A stretch of 22,336 nucleotides of DNA, taken from positions 1 through 22,336 of the forward strand of contig CAJTZD010000058.1 of the NCBI GenBank assembly GCA_910584235.1, given 5' to 3'. The notes under the pieces are model-generated. The model worked only from the letters and a program-made list of their open reading frames with translations, did no database searches and had not been told where the DNA came from. Made by a program: the position numbers and the translations under genes. Below, piece after piece: positions 1 through 7,516 of the stretch. Positions within the stretch are counted from its first letter, which is position 1; every line of letters begins with the position of its first letter. The DNA is from an uncultured Acetatifactor sp. (GTDB lineage: Bacteria > Bacillota > Clostridia > Lachnospirales > Lachnospiraceae).

Positions 1-1934
1 CAATCAATGCGGCAAAGAACGGAAAGACGGTTCCCATGCACACCTTTACGGGAACGGTGGAACACGCCCTGGCCCATATCGAGGAGGCCGCGGTACACGG
101 ACTGCCGGAGGAGCAGCAGCGTTTTTACGCCATCAAGCTGTTTGAGCGGGACGATAAGGTTTTAGAGCAGCTGAAGTTGAGCGAGTCTGTTCTTTCCCAT
201 ATTGAGACAGATATCAAGGCGGCTGAAAAGGAGATGGACGACGACGCGGAATCCATCATCACCAACGAGCGGTATCTCTATATCGGAAGCATCATCAAAG
301 GATGCTTAAAGAAAAAATCCGCGGGAAAGATGACAGATTCCGATAAGATTGACAGGATCGTCACGAACCGTTTCCTGGGGCTCCCGATTTTTGCGGCGAT
401 TATGTTCCTTGTGTATTATATATCCATGGTGACGGTGGGAGCTTCCGCTACGGACTGGGCCAATGACGGGCTGTTCGGCGATGGGTGGCATCTGCTTGGC
501 ATAGGCTCCGCCGCTTATGGGGAGGCGGCAGAGGAATACGGCGGTGCGGCGCTGATCGTGGACGGTTATGACGCTTATGTGGAAGAAAACGGCGCGGCGC
601 CCACGGGCGATTTCCCCTATGAAGTGGCGGATGAGGAGACGCTGGAGGTGACGGTGGAAACGGCGTCCCTTACCGATTATGAGGCTGCGCTTGCGGTGAT
701 GGAGCAGTATGGCGATGAGCCCGACCCTGCGGCTTACGGTGTATGGGTTCCCGGTATTCCGGTCCTCGTAGGGGACGCACTTGAGGCAGTGGGGGCGGCT
801 GACTGGCTTGCGGGACTCATTAACGACGGTATCGTAGCCGGCGTGGGCGCGGTGCTGGGCTTTGTGCCGCAGATGCTTGTCCTGTTCCTGCTCCTTGCAT
901 TCCTGGAGGCATGCGGCTATATGGCGCGTATCGCATTTGTGCTTGACCGTATCTTCCGTAAGTTCGGGTTATCCGGCAAATCCTTCATCCCGATGCTCAT
1001 CGGCACGGGCTGCGGCATTCCGGGCATTATGGCATCGAGGACGATCGAGAATGAACGCGACCGCAAAATGACGATCATGACAACGACTTTTATCCCCTGC
1101 GGCGCAAAAGTGCCGTTTATCTCAATGGTTGCCGGAGCAATCTTCGGCGGCTCCGCATGGGTGGCGACCAGCGCATACTTCGTGGGTATGGCGGCAATCA
1201 TTGTCTCCGGCATTATGTTAAAGAAGACGAAGATGTTTTCAGGCGAACCGGCTCCTTTCGTCATGGAGCTTCCGGCTTACCATATGCCCACGGTGGGCAA
1301 TGTGCTGCGTTCCATGTGGGAACGCGGGTGGTCCTTTATTAAGAAAGCAGGCACGATCATCCTGCTCTCCACGATCGTTATCTGGTTTACGACTTATTTT
1401 GGATTTACCGCAGAAGGCTTCCGGATGCTTGGCGAGGAGGAAATGGACCAGTCGCTCCTTGCGGCAATTGGCGGCGCGATCGCATGGATATTCATACCGC
1501 TGGGCTGGGGGAACTGGCAGGCGGCAGTGGCTTCCATCACGGGACTTGTGGCAAAGGAAAATATCGTCGGCACCATGGGCATCCTCTATCCCGGCGGATG
1601 GCCTGAAATCGGGGCAAACTTTAGTATGGTTGCGGGGTATTCATTCCTTGTGTTCAATCTTCTGTGCGCGCCCTGCTTTGCGGCCATCGGCGCCATCAAG
1701 CGGGAGATGAACAGCGCGAAATGGACCTGGTTTGCCATCGGATACCAGTGCGGGCTGGCTTACGCGGTGGCGCTGATGGTATACCAGATTGGCTCTGCAT
1801 TTACAGGAAGCCTGAATATCATCGGTCTGCCTGCAGCCATCGTAATCCTCGGCGTTATGATCTATATGCTGTTCAGGCCGTATAAGGAGGCGACAAAGCT
1901 GACAACAAATGTGAGGTTGAAAATGGCGAAATAG
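1..1934 (+). CDS. feoB: Ferrous iron transporter FeoB, 5' end outside window
   Basis: FeoB imports Fe(II) across the cytoplasmic membrane using a cytosolic N-terminal GTPase domain and a membrane core. The frame is open from base 3, upstream of the first ATG (36), so the gene is 5'-truncated by the window. The first residues (INAAKNGK) sit where the G5 loop of the GTPase domain is expected, followed by the helical spacer domain (about nt 40-300). The membrane core shows both conserved Gate regions: LEACGYMAR to TFIPCGAKVPF (nt 900-1115) and LLCAPCFAAIGAIKREM (nt 1660-1710). An acidic stretch of about 80 residues (nt 495-745) lies in the first external loop, between the first hydrophobic segments. 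The gene ends in a basic tail and is followed by the small Cys-rich partner gene, the usual clostridial feo layout. The identity is secure; the missing part is most of the GTPase domain. Confidence 0.96.
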   Translation, partial: INAAKNGKTVPMHTFTGTVEHALAHIEEAAVHGLPEEQQRFYAIKLFERDDKVLEQLKLSESVLSHIETDIKAAEKEMDDDAESIITNERYLYIGSIIKGCLKKKSAGKMTDSDKIDRIVTNRFLGLPIFAAIMFLVYYISMVTVGASATDWANDGLFGDGWHLLGIGSAAYGEAAEEYGGAALIVDGYDAYVEENGAAPTGDFPYEVADEETLEVTVETASLTDYEAALAVMEQYGDEPDPAAYGVWVPGIPVLVGDALEAVGAADWLAGLINDGIVAGVGAVLGFVPQMLVLFLLLAFLEACGYMARIAFVLDRIFRKFGLSGKSFIPMLIGTGCGIPGIMASRTIENERDRKMTIMTTTFIPCGAKVPFISMVAGAIFGGSAWVATSAYFVGMAAIIVSGIMLKKTKMFSGEPAPFVMELPAYHMPTVGNVLRSMWERGWSFIKKAGTIILLSTIVIWFTTYFGFTAEGFRMLGEEEMDQSLLAAIGGAIAWIFIPLGWGNWQAAVASITGLVAKENIVGTMGILYPGGWPEIGANFSMVAGYSFLVFNLLCAPCFAAIGAIKREMNSAKWTWFAIGYQCGLAYAVALMVYQIGSAFTGSLNIIGLPAAIVILGVMIYMLFRPYKEATKLTTNVRLKMAK

Positions 1935-1958
1935 CAGTGCGGAAAGCGCTTCTAATGG

Positions 1959-1984
1959 GCGTCCCGCCCTAGGACGGGGCGCCA
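1959..1984 (+). terminator. GC-rich hairpin after feoB, possible attenuator or processing site
   Basis: GGCGTCCCG (1959-1967) pairs with CGGGGCGCC (1976-1984), a 9-base-pair stem with one G-U pair and an 8-base loop. TTTT occurs only about 12 bases later, so it is not a textbook terminator. Its position between feoB and the downstream small gene suggests partial termination or mRNA stabilisation. Confidence 0.35.
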
Positions 1985-2071
1985 GGCTTCGCTTTTAGAG
2001 TTAGGAATTGTCGGAAAATAACTGCTGCAATTTGTTTGGACAAAAGCTGCAGGGAAACAGGAGGAATTTCA

Positions 2072-2263
2072 ATGCTTACATGGCTTATGGAAAATATGGC
2101 GACAATCATCATCAGCGCGGTTTTGGTTCTCATGGTATCTATGTCAATAGCCAGTATGGTACGCAGCAAGAAAAAAGGGAAATCATCCTGCGGCTGTGGG
2201 TGTGCGGGTTGTGCCATGAATGGCGCCTGCCATCCGGCGAAGCCGGAAACTTTGCGGAAATGA
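2072..2263 (+). CDS. FeoB-associated Cys-rich membrane protein
   Basis: A 63-residue protein with one N-terminal membrane helix (about residues 7-27, MATIIISAVLVLMVSMSIA), a basic stretch (RSKKKGK) and a Cys-rich tail CGCGCAGCAMNGAC. This matches the small FeoB-associated Cys-rich family found next to feoB in Firmicutes. The start at 2072 is chosen because a perfect AGGAGG lies at 2059-2064, 7 bases upstream; the same frame is open from 2036 but lacks a ribosome site there. The five cysteines could bind or pass iron at the membrane, but that role is inferred from gene neighbourhood and is not proven for the family. It probably shares the feoB transcript. Confidence 0.88.
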   Translation: MLTWLMENMATIIISAVLVLMVSMSIASMVRSKKKGKSSCGCGCAGCAMNGACHPAKPETLRK

Positions 2264-2343
2264 ATCATATCGGGCCGGGAATCAAAACGCTCTGCCGCAG
2301 GAAGCCGGACATCGACCCTGGCAATCAGCCTGAAAAGCATGCT

Positions 2344-2736
2344 TCAGCCACGCCCCAAAACGGACAGGATGCATTTTTTCATTGCCTCATAGCTTTCCGG
2401 GGTAATGTCGTGTTCCATTTTGCAGGCATCACCCGCCGCGATTATGGGGTCAACGCCAAGATGGACCAGCCAGTCCGTCAGCAGGGTGTGGCGTTCATAG
2501 ACGCTTTCCGCGATTTTTCGTCCGTCTTCCGTCAGATGGAGAAACCCTTCTTCTGAAACGGTGATGTATCCGCGGTTTTTCAGGTTTTTCACGGCGACGC
2601 TCACGCTCGGCTTTGAAAAATTCAGCTCGGTCGCCACATCGATGGAGCGCACCACAGAGAGACGGCTGCTCAAGATCAGTATTGTTTCAAGGTAATCTTC
2701 AAGGGATTCCTCGGCTTTGTGTCGGATATAACTCAT
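2344..2736 (-). CDS. DtxR/MntR-family metal-dependent transcriptional regulator
   Basis: A 130-residue protein, the usual size for the short two-domain MntR/IdeR-like group without an SH3 domain. Residues 8-65 form the winged helix, with a recognition segment FSKPSVSVAVKNLKNRGYI. The dimerisation and metal domain follows, with candidate ligands in ERH (about residue 82) and in DACKMEHD (about 103-110). ATG at 2736 has the ribosome site AAAGGAGT at 2748-2755. The gene is convergent with feoB and its partner, which points to iron or manganese control of the feo genes, although the feo promoter lies outside the window. A dyad at 2785-2798 in its own promoter suggests autoregulation. The exact metal specificity cannot be read from sequence. 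Confidence 0.9.
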   Translation of the reverse strand: MSYIRHKAEESLEDYLETILILSSRLSVVRSIDVATELNFSKPSVSVAVKNLKNRGYITVSEEGFLHLTEDGRKIAESVYERHTLLTDWLVHLGVDPIIAAGDACKMEHDITPESYEAMKKCILSVLGRG

Positions 2737-2784
2737 GATATCATCATACTCCTTTCCGGGCTTAAAGCTTTCCCATAAATCAAT

Positions 2785-2819
2785 CCTAACACTTTAGGGA
2801 AAAAGGTGCAAGGTCTGAC
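2785..2819 (-). promoter_or_regulatory. Promoter and dyad operator of the DtxR-like gene
   Basis: On the minus strand a weak -35 (TTGCAC) is followed by a 17-base spacer and a -10-like TAGGAT. A perfect dyad CCTAA-CACT-TTAGG lies at 2785-2798, within the spacer and into the -10. CCTAA/TTAGG half sites resemble binding sites of DtxR/IdeR-type regulators, so autorepression is likely. The dyad is seen directly; its function is inferred. Confidence 0.5.
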
Positions 2820-2899
2820 AGTAAAAAGGGTGTTATCAGATTTTATCAGCGGCCACTGGCAAGGCGATATGATGCGGCTGTTCCTTACCCTGTATCTGC

Positions 2900-3040
2900 A
2901 AGGACAGGGTGGATTCCATTGCCAGCGCCTTAAAGGAGCTGGAGCAGCATAGCTACATCACCAGGCAGAGGGTCCGCTATGAAAACAATGCGAAATATTC
3001 ATGTCAACCTTACGCAAAACACCGCTTCCGGTAAAAATCG
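2900..3040 (+). pseudogene. Relic of replication-initiator / helix-turn-helix protein
   Basis: A short open frame reads KDRVDSIASALKELEQHSYI followed by TRQRVRYENN, then becomes unrelated and stops. This resembles the helix-turn-helix segment (KVDSI..ALKELE.HGYI.R.R.RD) of replication-initiator-like proteins encoded on plasmids and integrative elements of Clostridia. There is no start codon and no continuation, so this is a fragment of about 30 recognisable codons. It is assigned by pattern only. Confidence 0.4.
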
Positions 3041-3053
3041 GAGCGGTGTTTTT
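3016..3053 (+). terminator. Rho-independent terminator, bidirectional
   Basis: AAAACACCGCT (3016-3026) pairs with AGCGGTGTTTT, with a further short inner CCG/CGG pairing and an A-rich loop, and the 3' arm runs into TTTTT. The A-rich 5' arm makes it work on either strand. It follows the initiator relic and was probably carried in with it. Confidence 0.75.
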
Positions 3054-3094
3054 GTATGGCTTCTGAACACCGTGACCAGAAAGCCCAAGCAGGT

Positions 3095-3152
3095 TTGGGG
3101 GTACCCCAACAAGTCTTTTTGCAAGGCGAAAATCGCAAGTGTTATACACTTG
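3095..3152. other. Tandem palindromes, possible oriT relic
   Basis: Two perfect inverted repeats lie close together: TTGGGG-GTA-CCCCAA (3095-3109) and CAAGTGT-TAT-ACACTTG (3136-3152). Paired palindromes of this kind occur upstream of relaxase genes at transfer origins of Gram-positive mobilisable elements. No relaxase gene remains here. The palindromes are seen directly; the oriT reading is inference, supported by the adjacent initiator relic. Confidence 0.35.
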
Positions 3153-3228
3153 TCCTGATTGCCGTTAGTGCGTTCCCTTGAAATGGCGCAAAAAACGGAG
3201 GAGGTGCTTTTCACTGCACGGAGCTAAA

Positions 3229-3513
3229 GAGCAATCCATAATCCACATTTTCCCGAAAAGTATTTTACAGACACTTGCTTATTTTTATGGTGTAGAGGTT
3301 TTGGCGATACTTTTTATGAAACGAAAAATATATAAATTGCAGATTGTGCAACTTATGAGTGAAAGGCAACGCAATCAACCGCTTAGATCAGATAAGAAGT
3401 TCTTTTGGGGCTGGACATTTGTTATTGGTTTTTCTTGCTATACAATTGCTATTTGGTATTTCCTGTTTTGTTTGGAACGGATTATTATTGGTAAGAGGTG
3501 TTTGTCACAATAG
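3229..3513 (+). pseudogene. Fragment resembling an FtsX-like ABC permease
   Basis: This AT-rich open frame of about 95 codons reads as a hydrophobic segment (SILQTLAYFYGVEVLAILF), a basic linker (KRKIYKLQIVQLMSERQRN) and a second hydrophobic segment (FFWGWTFVIGFSCYTIAIWYFLF). This helix, K-rich loop and helix pattern resembles the middle of FtsX/MacB-type permeases of peptide-export ABC systems. The rest of such a gene (about 650 residues) is absent. The frame overlaps the end of the LysR fragment on the other strand. It could instead be a small membrane protein starting at ATG 3316, but no good ribosome site is present. Confidence 0.35.
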
Positions 3514-4015
3514 CAATAAATTTTTTCAAAAGAGGGCTTTGTGAGCTTTTCTTAAAAAAGAAGCCATAGGACAGCGGCTCGCTGTCTTTTAAGGGAATCG
3601 CGCGGATATCCGTGTTTATAAAGTTCATCTGGGGTAGGACGGAACAGCCATATCCCGCTCTTACAAGGGTAAGAAGCACCTGCAGGTTTTCACACACATA
3701 AGTGGATTCGGGTAAAATGTGCTGTGAGATCTGATTCTGCATTTCCGCAACACTGGAAGGGATTGCGTAGGAATTATAGACAACGATGTTCTCCAGGTAA
3801 AGTTCCTCTTTTGACAGTTCGGATCTGGCCCCATAGGGGTGTGCATCGGGAACGATACAGCACAGGGGTATCCTGAATAACTCTTTATAGACGGTATCGT
3901 TCTTTATGGGAATATCATCCTGGAAACCAAACAGCAGATCCAACTCATCCTGGTAGAAAAGATTCAGGATGGATCTGTGAGGGATTACTTTCAGGAATGG
4001 ATAAAGCTCCGGCAT
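3485..4015 (-). pseudogene. LysR-family regulator, substrate-binding domain only
   Basis: The 176 residues correspond to the C-terminal effector domain of a LysR-type regulator: LYPFLKV..., ELDLLFG, the hinge-like ENIVVYNS segment, and VRAGYGCSVLP near the end. The N-terminal helix-turn-helix and linker (about 110-120 residues) are missing. Immediately upstream, on the same strand, is the C-terminus of a TetR-family gene, so a deletion has joined the two. Without a DNA-binding domain it cannot work as a LysR regulator. The octamer TCCGGCAT occurs twice at the junction (4008-4015 and 4021-4028). Confidence 0.8.
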
Positions 4016-4413
4016 TTGGTTCCGGCATCACTGATATGCTTTTGCACCTGTTCTGGCGTTTCATCAAAGCCGTATTTAATCCACTGGTAGATGACGCCAA
4101 AATAGCCATAAATAAAGTAAGACATCAGATAGGAGAGAGCTTTGTCCCAGGTTTCTCCGTTGGACACCAGGAGCTCACAGGCCCGCATGATGACCATGAT
4201 TAATCCATTGTTCTAAAGCAGGGAAAACAGCTGTCGGTTTAGCTCCTCTTTGCTGTTTTTGCAATCAAGATGCCGGTAGAAAGTTGTTCTCCCTACCCCT
4301 GCCAGTTCGCAGATCGTATTCACATTGATGCTGTTGTAGTCTTGGGCGGCCATCAATTTAATCAGCGCATCCGCCAGACATAATTTCAAAAATGCTGTCT
4401 GAGTTCTTTTCAT
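4016..4413 (-). pseudogene. TetR-family regulator with internal deletion and stop codon
   Basis: ATG at 4413 follows AGGAGG (4427-4432) and begins MKRTQTAFLKLCLADALIKL, then the helix-turn-helix NVNTICELAGVGRTTFYRHL. After KNSKEEL the expected ligand-domain helices (roughly 40-50 residues) are absent, and an in-frame TAG lies at 4213-4215. Past the TAG the same frame continues NNGLIMVIMRACELL to the typical C-terminal helix YLMSYFIYGYFGVIYQWIK. The gene thus shows one internal deletion and one nonsense mutation, with its end joined to a LysR fragment. It is divergent from the alpha/beta hydrolase at 4605 and was probably that gene's local repressor; this role is inferred from position. Confidence 0.8.
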
Positions 4414-4604
4414 TGAGGTACAAAATCCTCCTTTTTGTTCCGCATAGCGCACCGCCGGTCAGTACGTTCTTGCATCATGAAAGCCCATATGGTATTCTAT
4501 ATCAACGAATAGGGATAGATGTTCTTTATTAGGATGTTTGTTCCGAATGCGGTTATGATAATACGTTTCTTTTGCAAAGTCAAGAGAAAAAGGAGATGGA
4601 CGTG

Positions 4605-5582
4605 ATGGACGTGATGAAAAATGTGCTGAAGATTTTAGGAATCGTGGTGTTGGCGCTGGTGATAGTGTTGGCAGCATTTTTGGCTTATGTCCAGTATAAG
4701 AATTGGAAAACGCTGAACACCTCCATTCTGCCGGATGACTACTACAAGGCATTTGCTGAGGCATTTCCCGCAGGCGGTAAGCTGGAAGAATACTATGTAG
4801 GCCGGGGCGGCTATGAGGTGGAGCATCTGGAGTACAAATCTGACAATAAATCCATCGGCACCATCCGCGTATATTACCCCACCGAGCTGAGAAGCAGCGG
4901 CAAGCAGTACCCTGTAGTGATGGTGGTGAACGGAAGTAACACACCCGCCAAAATTTATCTGCCCTTCTTCCAACGGCTGGCCTCTTGGGGGTTCGTCGTC
5001 GTAGGTACGGATGACCCCCAGGCTGGCACTGGCGAGACAACTTCCATCGCCTTAGACTTTGTGCTGAACGAGAGTGAGATTGCCGGTCAAATCGACCGGG
5101 ACAATATCGGCATTACTGGGTATTCACAGGGTGGCGCGGGGGCGCTGGGAGCAGCCACCAAATATGAAAACAGCCATCTGTACAAAGCGATTTTCACCGG
5201 TAGCGCAGCGTATCCGTTATTGGCTGTCAGCATGGGATGGGAGTATGACTGCTCCAAAATTTCCGTCCCTTATTTTATGACGGCAGCCACCGGCACCTCT
5301 GATGACTTGGGTGTGGCAGACATCAACGCTGAATTTGGCGGTGTGGCCCCTCTCGCCTCTTTAGTGGAAATCTATAACAGCATAACAGATGACGTATTGA
5401 AAATTCGTGCCCGTGTCACTGGTGCCGAACATGAACAAATGCAGGCACGGACAGAAGGGTACATGACCGCCTGGATGCTCTACCATCTCCAGGGCGACCA
5501 GGAGGCGGGGAAGGTGTTCCTGGGGGAAGATGCCGAAATCCTGCGTAATACCAACTGGCAGGATGTAGAGAAGAATAATTAG
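4605..5582 (+). CDS. Membrane-anchored alpha/beta hydrolase
   Basis: A 325-residue protein starting at ATG 4605, 9 bases after AGGAG (4591-4595); in-frame ATGs at 4596 and 4614 and a TTG at 4572 fit the ribosome site less well. One hydrophobic helix near residues 7-29 (LGIVVLALVIVLAAFLAYV) anchors it with the catalytic part outside the cell. The nucleophile elbow GYSQGG places the catalytic Ser near residue 174; D233 or D234 (TSDD) and H276 (GAEHEQ) are candidate triad partners. The layout resembles the dienelactone-hydrolase, chlorophyllase and cutinase-like part of the superfamily. The substrate is unknown; an ester or lipid is plausible. Its divergent TetR neighbour is broken, so expression may now be constitutive. 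Confidence 0.82.
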   Translation: MDVMKNVLKILGIVVLALVIVLAAFLAYVQYKNWKTLNTSILPDDYYKAFAEAFPAGGKLEEYYVGRGGYEVEHLEYKSDNKSIGTIRVYYPTELRSSGKQYPVVMVVNGSNTPAKIYLPFFQRLASWGFVVVGTDDPQAGTGETTSIALDFVLNESEIAGQIDRDNIGITGYSQGGAGALGAATKYENSHLYKAIFTGSAAYPLLAVSMGWEYDCSKISVPYFMTAATGTSDDLGVADINAEFGGVAPLASLVEIYNSITDDVLKIRARVTGAEHEQMQARTEGYMTAWMLYHLQGDQEAGKVFLGEDAEILRNTNWQDVEKNN

Positions 5583-5592
5583 TGTCTGCTGA

Positions 5593-5644
5593 TAAAATAC
5601 CGAAGTGAAGTATCATATTCAGGGCGGAGAGAAAGGACAGCCCT
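5593..5644 (+). repeat. 52-base repeat, left copy (promoter-proximal leader)
   Basis: Matches 22285-22336 at 48 of 52 positions in direct orientation; the differences are at 5595, 5602, 5626 and 5643. It begins with TAAAAT preceded by TG at 5590-5591, an extended -10 pattern, and includes GAGAAAGGA, a possible ribosome site. No intact plus-strand gene follows, so this copy appears orphaned. The right copy is cut by the window edge, so the true repeat may be longer. Confidence 0.7.
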
Positions 5645-5669
5645 ATACAAATGATAAAGCTGCCCTGAA
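5618..5669 (+). promoter_or_regulatory. Competing hairpins with a tiny leader ORF
   Basis: AGGGC (5621-5625) can pair with GCCCT (5640-5644), or TTCAGGGC (5618-5625) can pair with GCCCTGAA (5662-5669); the two folds exclude each other. A five-codon frame, ATG 5651 to TGA 5668 (MIKLP), lies in the loop and 3' arm, after AAAGGA (5632-5637). This is the geometry of a translation-controlled attenuator, but no downstream gene remains and the function is inferred. Confidence 0.3.
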
Positions 5670-5769
5670 CGGGATCTTTCACAGTTATGCCAGACCATGT
5701 CTTTAGCTTCTTTGGCTTGGAATAGTATGGTGCTGGCTACAACCCCTATTTCTGTACCTGACACCAGTG

Positions 5770-6308
5770 TCACCTCAAAGCTGAACCGAGACTGGTGTCA
5801 TGGAGCTTGCGCCAATCTCTGGGGCTTTCGCCGGTGTTTTGCTGGAAAGCGTGGGAGAAAGCGAATTGGTTACTGTAGCCCAGCAGATGGGAGATGGCCT
5901 GGACGGACATTTCTGTGGTTTCCAGGAGGATTTTGGCTTTTTCCAGCTTTTGGGTCTGGATATACTGTTTGGGAGAGCAGCCTATTTGGCGCTTAAAGAT
6001 GCTGGAGAAATAGCTGCGGTCAATGCCCGGCATGTGGGCCAGGGCGGATACGGTTAATTTATGGCAGATATGTTCTTGAATATAATCTATGGCAGCTTCC
6101 ACGTAGACATTCTGTCTGGGGGGGTGATTTGCTGGAGATTTCCGCAGAGGGTCAGTTGGTGCAGAAAAAGGTAGAGGTATCCTAAAGTTTGGAGAGAGTC
6201 AAAGCCATTTCGCTCCGCGGAGAGGCTCACCTGTTCCAGCAGATCCAGAAATTTGTATTTTTCTATGTTTGTTGTATCCAGGATACCATAATTTGACAGG
6301 ATTCGCAA
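5770..6308 (-). pseudogene. AraC-family regulator, truncated and frameshifted
   Basis: The C-terminal part (5770-6102) carries the two helix-turn-helix units of an AraC regulator: HKLTVSALAHMPGIDRSYFS, then the second unit ending LLGYSNQFAFSHAFQQNTGESP. The part before it (to 6308) is in another frame and reads KFLDLLEQVSLSAERNGFDS... up to GNLQQIT. The two frames meet at seven consecutive G (6118-6124; C on the coding strand). One base more or less there gives a continuous protein through RQNVYVEAAIDYIQEH. The N-terminal cupin-like sensor domain (about 100 or more residues) is missing, with a stop just upstream. Such regulators typically sit beside LplB-type sugar transport genes, as here. 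Confidence 0.8.
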
Positions 6309-6510
6309 TCATGTCTGAATATCTGTTATGAAATCATCGAAAGTTCTATTCCTGAAATTATCCACATTTTTTACTAATGACACATTTCAGTATGTTCTTC
6401 CCGCAATCTTGCATGTTGTTGCAATGGAGAGGGTGGTAGAATTGACTCATATCAAGGAAAGCAGCGTGTTTCCAATGATCGGCAGAACATGCGGAAAGGG
6501 TGAGGAGAAT

Positions 6511-7516
6511 ATGGCTGGACATAAGGTGGAGGGGAAGAGGCGTAAGGTATGGAGAAAGAGGGACATTCCGCTCTACATTATGGCGGCGCCTGCGGTGGTA
6601 TTGCTGCTTTTGTTCAATTACTTTCCTATGGGAGGACTGGTTCTTTCTTTCAAGAAGTTCAATGTGAGCAAGGGGATTTTCGGCTCGGAGTGGACAGGTT
6701 TTCAGAATTTCAAGTTTCTCTTTGCGTCTACGGACGCCTATATCATTGTGAGGAATACATTGCTCTACAATATTGTCTTCATTGCCACGGGAATCATATT
6801 GGCGCTGGGGATGGCGCTGTTGCTCAGCGAGATTCATTCCAGGAGGAGCGCAAAGGTTTATCAGACTATTTATATGCTGCCGTATTTTCTGTCCTGGGCG
6901 GTGGTGGCAATCGTTGTGACTGCGTTTTTGGATCGCTCTAAGGGGTTTGTCAATCAGATTATTATGATGATGGGGGGAGAGGGGCTGATTAACTGGTATC
7001 ATGAGCTTCGGCTATGGCCTCCGCTGCTGGTATTTCTGGCGGCCTGGAAAGGGGTTGGATACCAGACGGTGTTGTTTCTGGCTGTAATTTCGGGGATTTC
7101 CGGGGAATATTATGAGGCGGCCGCACTGGACGGGGCTTCCAAACTGCAGCAGGCGCGCTATATTACCCTGCCTCATCTGCGGATGATTATCTCCATCAAT
7201 CTGATTATGTCTATGGGGGGCATCTTCCATGGGGATTTCGGGCTGTTCTATACGGTGACAGGGAACAGCGGCGCGCTGTATCCGGTGACTAATGTTATCG
7301 ATACTTATATCTTCAATGGCTTAAAGAGCCAGGCCAATCCCAGGATTGACGGGGCAGGGCATTTTACGGTGTTTTTGCGGATTGTGTGTCCGCTGTTCAA
7401 GGCGGGAGTGGGCACAATAGGGCTATTTGGATTTGTGGGGAGATGGAACGACTGGTTCACCGGGATGCTGTATATTGAGAATCCGAAGCTGTTGCCTCTC
7501 CAGACGTTGCTGACAT
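6511..7516 (+). pseudogene. Hybrid sugar ABC permease: LplB front joined to second permease tail
   Basis: ATG 6511 follows GAGGAG (6502-6507) and opens MAGHKVEG, then IPLYIMAAPAVVLLLLFNYF and the LplB-type core, including the EAA loop (EAAALDGASKLQQARYITLP) that contacts the ATPase. After VIDTYIFNGLKSQAN (about nt 7340) the sequence switches in frame to the second permease type of the same operon family: RIDGAGHFTVFLRIVCPL and GRWNDWFTGMLYI..KLLPLQTLLT. The end of LplB and about the first 190 residues of the partner permease are gone. The frame then runs into out-of-frame lipoprotein sequence and stops at 7596. With one and a half EAA loops and a mixed set of helices it is very unlikely to transport sugar. 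Confidence 0.85.

Noticed and set aside
4414..4604. Search for an obvious promoter for the hydrolase
   Set aside because: TATGAT at 4554-4559 could be a -10, but no acceptable -35 is found at 16-18 bases, so no call was made.
5579..5773. Minus-strand 64-codon frame downstream of AraC that crosses the 52-base repeat
   Set aside because: It starts at a GTG overlapping the AraC stop, has no ribosome site, matches no family I know, and the right repeat copy changes residues (R to C, F to Y) as readily as silent sites.
5760..5801. Inverted repeat TGACACCAGT / ACTGGTGTCA at the AraC 3' end
   Set aside because: A 22-base loop and no T run argue against a terminator, and one arm is inside AraC coding sequence; no transposon ends are evident.
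6352..6390. CTGAAAT/ATTTCAG dyad before the hybrid permease
   Set aside because: Seven-base arms in AT-rich DNA with a 25-base gap are likely by chance; no promoter can be tied to it.
6328..6510. Upstream extension of the hybrid permease frame
   Set aside because: The added residues do not resemble permease N-termini, and a better ribosome site precedes ATG 6511.
6358..7002. Minus-strand frame of 214 codons over the permease
   Set aside because: Antisense to clear permease sequence; full of His, Gln and Arg with no domain pattern.
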